This document shows positions 21,990-34,000 of a DNA stretch of 64,000 nucleotides, in pieces; positions within the stretch are counted from its first letter, which is position 1; each line of letters starts with the position of its first letter. Made by a program: the position numbers and the translations under genes. The notes beneath the pieces are model-generated. The model was not told where the DNA came from. It searched no databases and saw only the letters and a list, made by a program, of their open reading frames with translations. The stretch is from Macrostomum hystrix (Eukaryota; Platyhelminthes; Macrostomidae), in contig CATNEN010000039.1 of assembly GCA_950097015.1 (NCBI GenBank), forward strand, positions 12,556,501 to 12,620,500. Direction: 5' to 3'.

Positions 21990-22405
21990 TGTATAGAATT
22001 ACTCTTTAATATTATTGGTTATAACCAGTCTTTAAAAGGCTCCAATGGATTAGAGGGTACCAGTCATACACATGTATTATTTTTGGTCTAAAACTGGCTT
22101 CATGCTATCATCTTAGTAATATACTATCCTCCAATACGATTTATGTAGTTTCAATGCTATTTCCTCTTATAACAGTTTTAACTCAAAGAACTCGATATGC
22201 ATGCATTCAGCAAGTTTTATTCTTGAACTTGGTTTTAAGCCCCAAAGTTAATTCCCTCCCTTGTAGCATGCGTATATTTATAGCATAAAATTGAGGTGCT
22301 TGAGCATTGGTAAAACAAAATTTCTGATTTAAACAAACAATGAATTTATAAATTTTCTTAGAAATAAGCATATATATGGTAACATACGAAATATAGCCTA
22401 TTACA
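21990..22405 (-). repeat. LTR (5' LTR of minus-strand element)
   Basis: The partner of 17949-18396, with the same TGTATAGAATTA start and CCTATTACA end. It is about 30 bp shorter owing to small deletions. Confidence 0.85.
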
Positions 22406-23880
22406 CTCACATACATGTATGCATATGTACCAATGAACAGACAGTTGACAAATTTACTAGCTTACAAATTTACAATAGTTGATTGCAGTTGATAAACAAA
22501 AAGTTGACAAGTCTACTAGCATAGGCCTAATTAAAGAAATTAAGTTAGCCTTACATAAGCCTTACATTAGCCTTACATTAGCCTTACATACATTATATAT
22601 GCATGATTCTTAACCAAATTATTAACTTTAATTCTATCAGGTACTCTTAAACTACCTGGAGTTTACACTTTCCATGCAATTTTCATGTTTTTCATGGATT
22701 TATCAATACTATATTGATGATATAATCAACTCTTGTAAATTTACAATTCTTTGAGCATATGTGTATCCATTTTAATCAGGGACTAATTAATTTCTCCATT
22801 TCATTAGATTTTTCACTTCTTACTACTGCAAAAAATAGTCAGCTTTAAAGATATTAAAAATAGTCAATATATATAAGACCACATTGCAAATATTTCTAGA
22901 GAATCAAAAGCAAAAATGTTGGGTAGCTTTAGTTTTAGTACCCTTTTTAAATAGGCATGTTGTGTATTTAACAATCTAGATCTGACCTCCTATATAAGTT
23001 TTGAGTGACAATCATTGTAGTGCAGATTTCTTATTCAAATGATAGTCTTCTGAAACTACACTTCCCCTCTAATATCTTATTAAAAATAGGCCCTTGTTTA
23101 TTATTTCAGTTTTGGTAGTTTCTCAATGATCCTATTCTGAAACTATAGTATTTCATGTCTTATTTAGCATAGGGCCTAACAAAAGTTGTTTGGCATAAAT
23201 AATACAAAAATAACTATGGGTTACAAAGTTGTACCCTCTCAGTTTTGTAAGATAATCATTTTCAATGGTATGGGTAAATTCAAATATTTAACCAAAAGTG
23301 CAGTACTATACTTTTGGCTTCAAGTAAGCCATAGAGATTGTTTGCTGAAAGTTTAGAAAAAAAATATTTTGATTATAGTTCAGTATCACAATCATTTCTC
23401 TTAAAAAGTTGCATTGAAATGGTCACCTTCCAAAACCAAGAATAAGGCTTCTTGAGCTTTAATCCTATAAATTACTGGGTTTTTCAATTAGTAATAGTAG
23501 TAGTAGTAAGTAGGATGGCTCATTTTAGTAGCAGCCTATTTTTTCAATTATATTTTTTGGATGAATTAAGAATGCAAGTGTTTAAAAGTATAATTTATTA
23601 GGGCAGTTTTAAATTAGTACAAAACAGAAAAACAAAAGTAATAATGAGCATTTAATCAATACAAATAGTTTTTTTTAGTTAAAAAAGGTAAATGTAATTG
23701 TTCTCTGTATGCACAAAGATTGGAAATTAGGGAAAAGCTACAAAGAAAAAGTCTAAGCAATGAAGCCATAAACAAAGAGAAAAAAGTCTGCTGATTACAA
23801 GTTGCTGAAGTCAAAAGTAAGTAGTTTGTACTTTTAGTACTTGCAAACAAACAAACAATGAAAAATGTATGATTCACAGA
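22406..23880. other. AT-rich spacer, no gene seen
   Basis: No coding exon or RNA gene was recognised. At 22545-22590 a CCTTACATTAG-type 10-12 bp word repeats three or four times. Confidence 0.5.
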
Positions 23881-23884
23881 CCTA

Positions 23885-24130
23885 AATTCATAACTATTTT
23901 TTATTACACCTGCCTCAATTGGGCTAGATGTGCAGCCAACATTGTGCGGCACATCTGAAGGCTGCATATAGCTGTTCAGTCCATGGACTGGGGGGACGCC
24001 ACACCCACCTTCAATTATCCCAGCTGATGCTTGTATCCATTTAACAGCTGGGTAAACTCAAACAATGCAGAGTTAAGTGTCTTGCTAAAGGTGTCTTGCT
24101 AAAAGTGTCTTGCCAATAACTATTATTATT
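23885..24130 (-). mobile_element. tRNA-derived SINE, family 2, truncated copy
   Basis: The reverse complement has CACCCAGCTGTTAAATGG-like core sequence (here GTTTACCCAGCTGTTAAATG), AATTGAAGGTGGGTGTGGCG, CAGTCCATGGACTGAACAGC and a CACATCT...CCCAATTGAGGCAGG end. This matches the copies at 31355 and 33711. The tRNA head is missing and replaced by a short duplication of GTGTCTTGCTAAA. Confidence 0.75.
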
Positions 24131-24299
24131 ATAGCAAAACATAAAGCAAAACAGTAAAATTCTAAACTGGTATATTGTAATAGGCCTTGACTTACTTGCC
24201 TTATCTGCAGGGTGGTCCAATGGACACAGCGGGGATGCGGGAGTCGCCCATTCCGCTAATCCCTGAAAGACCTGCAGTCGGCCGATGGCGTGGGGCCAG

Positions 24300-25170
24300 T
24301 CAGGGAGGTCTGTGTTCAGTCCTTCCTGCAGCTTGTTCCTCGCTGGGGAAGAAAGAGGCTCGTCTGGTAGCTCTTAGGAACCGGACGAGCTGCAGGATGT
24401 TCTCGGATCTGCAAACATCGTCCATGGATGGGTTTAGTCCGAGGTAATTAAGCCTCTCTCTGGTGAAGAAAGGGCAGTGACAGACGAAGTGCAGGGCATC
24501 CTTGTTCTCAAGGTTGCAGGCACAGCTCACTCCAGAGGTCTCCACAGAGGAAACAGTGTCTGGCGTAGAAGCTATGGCCATGGTGAGGGTCATGGTGAGG
24601 GCCCGGATGTCCTTCCAGGTCTGGTTTAGAAGGACCTTCCGGAGCCTAGTGGATGGCACTGAAACTGCTGCTTTGGATTGGCGGCAGTTAGTGGTGCTTC
24701 TCCACCGGGTAAGATGGAGGTTGGCAGTCCAGTCATTGATCTGACAATAGATGACAGTGTTCGGAATTGGAGCCGGGGGGGAGGGGCCCGGCGCAGAGCT
24801 GGCGCCTCCCTGCTTGGCCAGGTAGACAGCAAGCTCGTTTCCAGGGAAACGGGCATGCCCTGGTATCCACTGAAGTCTGACGGTATTCTTACCGGCCAGG
24901 TTATTGAGCTGCCGGACACAGTCGGAGACTGTCCGGGAGGTTGTGGTGGTGTGACAGAGGGCTTGCAGAGCAGCCTGACTGTCCGACTGAAAGATGATAG
25001 TCCTGCCTGAGATGTTTTTCTCATTCACCTCCGCAGTGCAGGAGCTGATGGCCAGGACCTCATTCTGGAAAAGGCTCAAGGAGTTTCCAGTGTGTTGGGC
25101 GTGTGTGGCGACAACACGTCCATTGATTAGGATACAGACCCCGAAGCCGGATACAGACGTCCGTGTAGCA
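24300..25170 (-). pseudogene. LINE RNase H and C-terminal zinc cluster remnant
   Basis: One open frame holds most of RNase H: the second acidic residue in FQSDSQAALQ and the HAxxxGNE-type end WIPGHARFPGNELA. The first acidic motif (YTD) is in the adjacent frame, so a frameshift splits the domain near 25155. The C-terminal cluster C-x-C...H-x3-C-x-C is typical of these elements. Confidence 0.8.
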
Positions 25171-25654
25171 GTGGACCTCCTGAGTGTTACAGTGGTTGCT
25201 TGCTTGGTCCCTGGTGGGGATGAGAACTTTGAAGCACTGAAAGAGGTTGAGTGTGCACTGTTCACTGTCCGTGAGGACATTGATTCCATTGCTTGCGCCC
25301 AAATCTCTCAGGCAAAGGTCCGTGTGAGGCAGGAGCTTTTGTTTTGCTGCCGCTCGTTGGTGGATAAATCGCACACCAGCATCAAGGAGATGCCGGGTGG
25401 TTTTTGCCGCCTCATTGCGGATAAAGATATCAAGTGGGAGGATGTTCAGGAAGGCGCTGAGGCCATCAAAGGGGGCGGATGGCGGGGCGCTCATAATCAT
25501 GTGACATGCGCGACCTTGCACTCTCCAAAAAGTCTCATGGCAGGTCTTTAGCTGCAGGGTGCTAGCCCAGATCAGTCTGGCATACGAAACAGCCGGTCTG
25601 ACCATAGCATGTAGATCCACCAAAGGCGTTTGGGGGTGAGACCCCAAGTGTTGC

Positions 25655-26460
25655 CTACCGCCCTGCCAGCTGCGCAAGGATCGCAAAGGCCTTTTTGGCT
25701 TTAGCGTGGACATGAGGAGTCCAGCTGAGCCTGTGATCAAGCCTTATGCCCAAGCATTTAGTTTGCTTCTGGAAGGTGATGTCCTTTCCATACAGCTGGA
25801 GGGGGCGAATATGCCATTTGTTTTTGCTGGTGAACATGATCACCGCTGTCTTAGACTCGGAGAGCTTCAGACCACAGCGAGTTGCCTATCTTTCAGCATT
25901 GTTAATAAAGTTTTGCAGTTTTGCGGAGTCCCGTAAGAGCTCCTCGATAACCATGTTCCAGAGGATTGGTGAGAGGACAACGCCTTGTGGGCTACCTTTG
26001 CAGACAGTGACTGTCCGCTGGTGTCCAAGGTGTGCCGTAGCAATGCAGTGGTGGACCATGTACATGATCCACCTCCTAAGATGCGAATGCATATGCCGCA
26101 TATGTAGGGCCCTGTCAAACGCCTCAAAGAGAACATTGTCAAAGGCCCCATCAATGTCCTGGAAGATGCTGAGGGCAAAGCCATTCCCGAGGACAGCCTT
26201 TTCCAGAGCGCCCACCAGAGCATGGAGAACGCTTTCGGTGGAGCGTCCCAACCGAAAAGCGTGTTGATTGTTGCTTAGCAGCATATTTTTCAGCTCCACA
26301 GAGAGGAGGCGCCAGAGCACCAGTCTCCATCAGTTTGACCATGGTGGAGGTTAGGCTAATTGGCTGAAACGATTTAATGGAATGGTAGTCCGGGTGGCCT
26401 GGCTTGGGGATAAATACCACCCTTGCCTCGGTCCATGCCTTCAGGACATACCCAAGCACA
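25655..26460 (-). pseudogene. LINE reverse transcriptase remnant, catalytic YADD segment missing
   Basis: RT motifs appear in order (VVFIPKPGHPDYHSIKSFQP, QHAFRLGRSTES, DIDGAFDNV, GSPQGVVLSPILWN). After ILWNMVIEELLRD the text jumps to AKLQNFINNAER, stop, ATRCGLKLSESKTAVIMFTS. That is the sequence normally found after the Y/FADD loop, so motif C has been deleted. The motif A Asp is present. Confidence 0.8.
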
Positions 26461-27299
26461 ATGCAAGCTTTAAGGAGCTTGCAAAGATTTGTGAGGAAAC
26501 CATGGAATTTTACTGCCTCACAAATGAAGGCTGGTATAATGCCGTCCGGCCCCGGGGACTTAAAGGACTGTAAGGTTTGAAGGACTGGGCTGCCTTGGTA
26601 ACCCGGTCTTGATGGACATCATTACCATCATTTTTGCTTGACAATAATGATAGACGCTGCAAGGATATGACCTCCCTCGGTATGATCCGGGGGGTCTGTC
26701 CCTGCTGGCATGCTGGGGAAGAAGGCTGTGAGCAAAGTGTCAAGCGTTTCCCCAGGGTTCTCAGTGGGTCGGCCGTCGGCCTTCCTCACCATCAAAAGCT
26801 TGGACATTTTGTCCAGCGTGAGGGCTTTGACAACTCTGGAGGTGGGGCAAGTGCCCTCAAGCTCCTCACAGTATTGCTGCCACTTACTATTTTTGGCATT
26901 TCTGACTTCCTTCTTGAAGCTATGAATGGCTTCAAGATACGCAGCCTGATCAGCCGGGTTTTTAGTTTTTGTGGCCCTGTGGTGTAGCCACTTCGCTGCT
27001 CGATGGAGCTTGCCGAGCTGCAGATTCCACCATGAGGCAGAAGTTTTGCCTCTGTAGGCTTTGAGGGGGCAGGAGGCCTCAAAGGTGGTGGTCAGCAAGT
27101 TAGTGAGTAACTCAGCTAGCTCATCCGCTTCATCGCAGGTGCTGGCAGGGGGGCTGAGGTTTCGTTGGGTTCCTTCGAGGTTATACCTGAAGGCTTCCCA
27201 ATCGGTGTTCCTAGCATTCCTTTTCCAGGAGATCTGGTTAGTGCAGCGTGCACCCACCAGTTGGGTGTATTTAACAATATTTAACAATATACAAATATT

Positions 27300-28015
27300 G
27301 TTAACAAAATAGGCTCTGTTGTCTGCAACAAATGAAAACACCATAAAATTGATCAATTATATATTATTTCAGATATCTCCATGGTTTCAAAATATATTAT
27401 AAATAGTCAAGTTTACTTTAAGCTTGATAGAGTGTGCAAGAATATGTAAATATGATAAAATTGTGCAATAATTGACTTGAAACTTCACCCTTAACTGATT
27501 GCTTTCTAACACAGATTATTTACAAGTGCATGTCAATTTAATTGTTGTAAACAATGTGCAGTTCTTTTGTTTGATTGTCTGTTTGATCTGATATTTGATT
27601 TATAAAAATGTTTGTAAAGGTGATCATTAACCAAAACTAGTATGTAAAAGAATCATGATCATCATAAGGAATGCCTAAACAATTTTAATAGTGCAAGTCT
27701 AAGTTGTGATTATTTTAATTACTTTTTAAATAACAAAAAACATGAATTGTTGACTAAATTTTAAAGCCTTCTCCCAACCTCTGTATCTATGCCCAAATTT
27801 AATGTTTTCTAACCATGGATTTAAACATCAGCACTTTGTGACTATAAGAGCTAATCCACATTTTAAATTTAAGGCCTATTAAGTTAAGTTTAACAAAATT
27901 CTTTTATTAACTTGCAATAAACCAAGAAAAGTATTTTACAACTTTTGCTCCACAGGTCAATCTGTTCTGCAGAAGAGAATCTAAACTAAAAATAGAAATA
28001 GTTAACTAAAGCAGT
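27300..28015. other. AT-rich spacer upstream of the ABCA gene
   Basis: It should contain the ABCA promoter and 5' UTR. CTTTTGCTCCACAG at 27942-27955 is a good acceptor about 60 bp before the ATG, so the 5' UTR may be spliced (or trans-spliced). No other gene was seen. Confidence 0.4.
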
Positions 28016-31000
28016 ATGGATGAAAGTCATGGATTAGAAGCTAAACAAGAGGAATCTCTGATAAAAGAAAACAAACAATCTACAAAAGTACAAGAGCCTG
28101 ATACTAGATCGATTTGGCAGATCCGTTGCCAACAGCTGAAACTTTTGCTTCGCTACCTATATCTGCTGCGTATTAGACACTATTTACGCCTTAGTGTCAG
28201 CATACTTTTGTTAATGCTATGTGTGCCAGCAAATTCTTGGACTTACAAAATAATAGAATCTTTTATTTTAAACACTAGAGCAGCCACTGGAATGTTGGGT
28301 GTTAATTTAGTTGATGGCTCCAACTATGGAACAAGCTCTAGATTATCACTAATGGCTGAGAATACAACTGACTTTGCTGCCATCAAAGCTACTTTGTTGT
28401 CTCGTGGCGTCAAACCTGATGTGTTCTCTCGGTAAGGAAGTGTTCATTTTCAATTTGTTACCACTTTCAAATGTCATATTTAAAGTACTAAGTGTGCAGT
28501 TTGAATTATGCATTATAAGGCCACCGCAAAATATACCAAATCTACAGTAGCTGAAACAATATATATTAAACATTCAGTAGCTGACACTAAATATGCCAAA
28601 TCTGCAATAGCTGAAACAATATATATTAAACATTCAATAGCTGACACTAAATATAACAAACCTTCAGTAGCTGACACTAAATATACCAAACATTCAGTAG
28701 CTGACACTAAATATACCAAACATTCAGTAGCTGACACTAAATATACCGAACATTCAGTACCTGACACTAAATATACCAAACATTCAGTAGCTGACACTAA
28801 ATATACCAAACATTCAGTAGCTGACACTAAATATACCAAACATTCAGTAGCTGACACTAAATATACCAAACATTCAGTACCTGACACTAAATATACCAAA
28901 CATTCAGTACCTGACACTAAATATACCAAACATTCAGTACCTGACACTAAATATACCAAACATTCAGTAGCTGACATCAATAATGCCAAGCCATTTTCCC
29001 CCTAGTTGCGGTACCTGGCCGGAGTGTCGGCGCCAGTTCCTGTCGCGGCTGCACAGCACCCTGCTGGACAAGTACTCACAGACTGGCCTACTAGACGATA
29101 AGGGCAATCCAGTCCGAGCCGAATGCACTGGGGGGTCTAGTCACGCCCTGACCTGCGCCTACTTTCTCCAGTTGTTGATGCGACCGAAAGTCAGTACCTT
29201 GTCTCCAGGCGGCGCCGCATTCAAAGATGTTGGCTTTCTGCGCTACGTTGTGAAACATCTGAAGCCTCTCAACGGCGATTCCTTCGACGATTTTTCATCA
29301 TCTGGAACGGATTCCAGTCACACGAGTGAGTTATCTGCTAGCCTTGTTCACGATTCGACCATGCTGAAATGCTTTTATGAGGGTATATTCATGAGGTACT
29401 GATGTTAATGTCATCGGATTACCAATGTTTAGATGCTGATGCATTTAAATTCTTCGGGTATTGATGCTTATCCCTACAAATTTCCAGGGTTTTTCGCTAA
29501 TCCATCCCGATTCCCAGGGTTCTGATGCTAATCCATCCCGATTCCTAGGGTTCTGATGCTAACCCATCCAGATTCCTAGGGTTTTGATGCTAACCCATCC
29601 CGATTCCTAGGGTTCTGATGCTAATCCATCCCGATTCCCAGGGTTCTGGTGCTAACCCATCGCGATTCCCAGTGTTCTGATGCTAATCCATCCCGATTCC
29701 CAGTGTTCTGATGCTAATCCATCCCGATTCCCAGTGTTCTGATGCTAATCCATCCCGATTCCCAGTGTTCTGATGCTATCCCATCCCGATTCCCAGTGTT
29801 CTATTTCTAATCCATCCCGATTCGCAGGGTTATTATGCTAATCCATCCCGATTCGCAGGGTTCTAATGCTAATCCATCCCGATTCCCGGTGTTCTGATGC
29901 TAATCCATCCCGATTCCCAGGGTTCTGATGCTAATCCATCCCGATTCCCAGTGTTCTGATGCTAACCCATCCAGATTCCCAGTGTTCTGATGCTAATCCA
30001 TCCCGATTCGCAGGGTTCTGATGCTAATCCATCCCGATTCCCAGGGTTCTGATGCTAATCCATCCCGATTCCCTGTGTTCTGATGCTAATCCATCCCGAT
30101 TCCCAGGGTTCTGATGCTAATCCATCCCGATTCCCTGTGTTCTGATGCTAACCCATCCCGATTCGCAGGGTTATAATGCCAACCCATCCACATTCCCAGT
30201 GTTCTGATGCTAATCCATCCCGATTCCCAGTGTTCTAATGCTAATCCATCTTGATTTCCTGTGTTCTGATGCCAATCTCCTTAGATTTTTAAGGTTTTGA
30301 GCTAATCCTCTCAGGTTTCCGAGTTTCTGATGCTAATCCCTTTTGGTTCTTAAGTTTTTATGTGTCTATTTTTGGCAAACTTCTTTCACAAATGTCATCC
30401 TAGTTTAACCATAATTTTATCCTCGGGATTTTCTAAACCGCACAGAATCCGGTGATCTACCGCCCATTGCTCCGGAATATCGGCCGATTCCGGACACTCC
30501 GTGCACTCGCACGCATTCGCATGCTTTATTTGGTGCAGTCTCGCATTTTCATTCTGTTCTACTGCTGACCGCGCTAGCCTCTTTAATGCTTCAGGTATGG
30601 CCCATTTAGAATAATTTTATATATGAGACCATTTTCAAACCTCAAAACTTTTCCGTTTCTCCACTGTACACGTAGGCTGACCTGTTCCCGCTGTGCAGTC
30701 TACGTCGTGCCGGCTTCCTTCGCCTGATGTACTTTAGCGGCCTGGAGCCCGTCATCGCCTGGCTGGCAGCCTGCATTTGGGGCCTGGCCGAGTGCTTCGC
30801 CGTGGCGTTGGCCGTAGCCGTAGCCTACAAGTGCCAGTGTCCGGGCGAGGCGCTGGAGCCGGCGAGGTTCGGTCTGGCCTTCCTAGCTGTCACCTGCTCA
30901 GCTGTGCACTACCTGGCCTGCGGACTGCTGGCTGTGTCCTGTGGTCATTTTGGCTATGTGAGTTATTGGTCATTAACCTACTCAGTGTGCTCAGTTTGGC

Positions 31001-34000
31001 TATGTGAGTTATTGGTCATTAACCTACTCAGTGATCACAGTTCGAGTTGGTCGTTAATGTACTCAGTGTTATCAGTTCGAGTTGGTCGTTAATGTACTCA
31101 GTGTTATCAGTTCGAGTTGGTCGTTAATGTACTCAGTGTTATCAGTTCGAGTTGGTCGTTAATGTACTCAGTGTTATCTGTTCGAGTTGGTCGTTAATGT
31201 ACTCAGTGTTATCTGTTCGAGTTGGTCGTTAATGTACTCAGTGTTATCTGTTCGAGTTGGTCGTTAATGTACTCAGTGTTATCTGTTCGAGTTGGTCGTT
31301 AATGTACTCAGTGTGCTCAGTTCGGCTTTGTTGGAGAGTTATCAGTTCTACAAGACAGAAGAAGTTGTAGCCTAGTGGTTAGGGCGTCGGACTCACTACT
31401 TAAAGGTCGAGGGTTCAATTCCCGACTCCACAGGAGCAATATATGTCTCCTTTAGCGAGACACTTAACTCTGCATTGCTTCAGTTCACCCAGCTGTTAAA
31501 TGGGTACTAGAATTAAAGATGGGTTTGGCGTCCCCCCAGTCCATGGACTGAACAGCTGTACGCAGCCTTCAGATGCGTCGCGCAATAGCTGCGGCTGTGC
31601 TGTCAGCTGCACATCTGACCCAATTCGGGCAGGTGTAATCAATTATTACTTATTAATTATTAATAAATTTATCAGTAAAGGCTAGTTTATGCATAAACGT
31701 CAATATATCATATGTTATTTAAGAATAGTTTATTTTTTACTAAAAAACTTAGTTTGGTCGGGGAGGGGCTCGAACCCTCGACCTTCGCGTTATCAGCACG
31801 ACGCTCTAACCAACTGAGCTACACGACCTCGCCAATCAACGAGTAATTTGTTCCTCTTTTTTTAAATGTAATCCGTTCAGACCTAGGCCTTTTTACTATC
31901 TATAAACCTGGCAGTCGCAGTACGTGCCAATCGCCAAAATAGCGGACAGAAGTTATTTCTATTTTTAGTCTCGTTTTCTTTATTTAGTAACGTCTACCGA
32001 ACTCCACAAATAGCTGACAGTTATCGATTAGAACTGGCACTGAAAGACCCGAATTTCGATTTCTATCATAAAAAGAATTTATAAAATTATGGCTTGTTAT
32101 TTGCGCTAGTCCTACTTCTCCTACTTCTACACATGAGGCATAGTCTATTTAGCGTTTTTTGTAGGCCTAAGATAAAAAACTGATTCTATTTTAAAAAAAA
32201 AGATTCGTGCTAAAAATGCTCATAAGGAGATTATGATCAACACAAATGATCATGGATATATTCAGACCAACGCAAGCACTCATGGAAAAATTTGAAGACA
32301 AACGTTCATAAAGATACTTTGACCAACACAAACCTTCGGAAAGAGATTGTGACCAACACAAACCTTCGTAAAGAGATTGTGACCAACACAAACGCTCATA
32401 AAGCGATTTTGACCAACACAAACCTTCGTAAAGAGATTGTGACCAACACAAACGCTCATGAAGAGATTGTGACCAACACAAACGTCCATAAAGAGATTGT
32501 GACCAACACAAACGCTCATAGAGAGATTGTGACCAACACAAACGCTCATAAAGAGATTGTGACCAACAAAAACGCTCATAGAGAGATTTTGACCAACACA
32601 AACGCTCATGAAGAGATTGTGACCAACACAAACGCTCATGAAGAGATTGTGACCAACACAAACGCTCATGAAGAGATTGTGACCAACACAAACGCTCATA
32701 AAGAGACTGTGACCAACACAAACGCTCATAAAGCGATTTTGACCAACACAAACCTTCGTAAACAGATCGTGACCAACACAAACGCTCATAAAAAGCTTGT
32801 GACCAACACAAACGCTCATAAAGCGATTTTGACCAACACAAACCTTCGTAAAGAGATTTTGACCAACACAAGCGCTCATGAAGAGATTGTGACCAACACA
32901 AACACTAATTTATACATTTTGACCAACACAAACACCAATTTATACATTTTGACAATGTATAATGTATGTTTTGACAATGTATGTTTTGACAATTTATACA
33001 AAAGCACGCGTAAATTTAGATTTCTTAGAAATCGCTGCAGAAAACAAAATCATTGCAGAAAACCAACTCTACCCCTTATACTTGGCCACAGGTCGTTCTG
33101 TCTCTCCTACTCGTCCACCTGCTCTCTCTAGCCGGCTCATTTGTCGTCGCGTTTGTCGGCTCAGAAACAACTAAAGCTGCCGTTCGTCTGTTACTATCTG
33201 TACTACTGCCCGGCTCCCAGTTGAACACATTCTTGTTTGAATCCGCTGTGCCAACTTCGAGCGGCGGCAAGCCGAATGCTCTGCGCGCTGAGAACATCGG
33301 CCTGCTCTGCGCCGGCTTCTGCGCCTCCTGCCTACTAGCCGTGGCCGCTCTATACGCTGACACATCCAGCCAGGCGGGTCCGAAGGTTCGCGGCCTTGGT
33401 CGCCGGTTCATTTGCTATCCGCTGCAGCGACTGTTTGCCAGCTGCAGAACTGCTGCCAATGTCCAAGTAGAACCTTTGCCGGCGGAAGATGTGAATCCTC
33501 AAAAAGTTGAGTTTGCAGATCCCAGCTGGGAGGCCATTGTTCAAGCCAGGCGACTGACTAAAGCTTACTGTACCGGCGACCAGCAACAAGGTGCTATTGG
33601 AAATAGCTCATGCTGCTGCTGCCGACAGAATCGGACTAAAAATGCGTTGGATAATTTTTCAGGTTCGTTTTTTATCGCCGAGTTTAAATGATTGTTCGTA
33701 ATTTTAATCAACACGTTGAAGCCTTGTGGTTAGAGCATCCGACTCACGAAGGTCAGGGGTTCGATTTCCGACTCCACTGGAATAATTTGTGTCCTTTAGC
33801 AAGAGACTAATTAAATCTGCATTGCTTCAGTTCACCCAGCTGTTAAATGGGTACCAGCATTAGCTGGCATAATTGAAGGTGGGTGTGGCGTAACCTCAGT
33901 CCATGGACTGAACAGCTGTACGCAGCCTTCAGATGCGCCGGACAATAGCTGCGGCTGTGCTGTCGGCGGCACATCTGGCCCAATTGGGGCAGTTTTAATA

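Larger units (their letters stand above)
17949..22405 (-). mobile_element. Degraded Ty3/Gypsy-like LTR retrotransposon
   Basis: About 4.46 kb between matching LTRs. On the minus strand the order is 5' LTR (22405-21990), a gag-like frame (21730-21362), an integrase-type H2C2 zinc-binding segment (21319-20933), a short acidic frame, Gln-rich coding-like sequence and the 3' LTR. RT, RNase H and integrase core are absent, so it is non-autonomous. I found no matching target duplication or obvious tRNA primer site next to the 5' LTR. Confidence 0.75.
24215..27300 (-). mobile_element. Dead non-LTR retrotransposon (LINE, I/R1-like group) with RT and RNase H
   Basis: On the minus strand: a linker region 27290-26630 (coding-like, WKRNARNTDWEAF to AKNSKWQQYCEEL); RT from about 26450 (AWTEARVVFIPKPGH, then QHAFRLGRSTESVLHAL, DIDGAFDNV, GSPQGVVLSP); a thumb-like part near 25640; RNase H near 25170-24770 (GFGVCILINGRV, FQSDSQAALQAL, LQWIPGHARFPGN); and a C-terminal Cys/His cluster near 24540-24480 (CACNLENKDALHFVCHC). 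RNase H next to this RT type points to the I/R1/LOA side of LINEs. The endonuclease domain is absent (5' truncated). There are frameshifts near 25155 and elsewhere and an in-frame TAG near 25890. The F/YADD segment of the RT is missing. Confidence 0.85.

Noticed and set aside
24187-26267. Plus-strand frames of 110-185 codons opposite the LINE
   Set aside because: They are antisense shadows of the RT and RNase H coding sequence and lack recognisable domains.
28508-29005. Possible repetitive exon (TKHSVADTKY repeats) within the ABCA gene
   Set aside because: It lies between a perfect donor at 28431 and an acceptor at 29005 that join in phase. The repeat is the intron 1 minisatellite.
32191-33131. 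Frames of 199-279 codons on both strands (CWSQSLYERL- and TNTNAHKEIV-type repeats)
   Set aside because: These are translation of the 30-bp minisatellite in ABCA intron 4.
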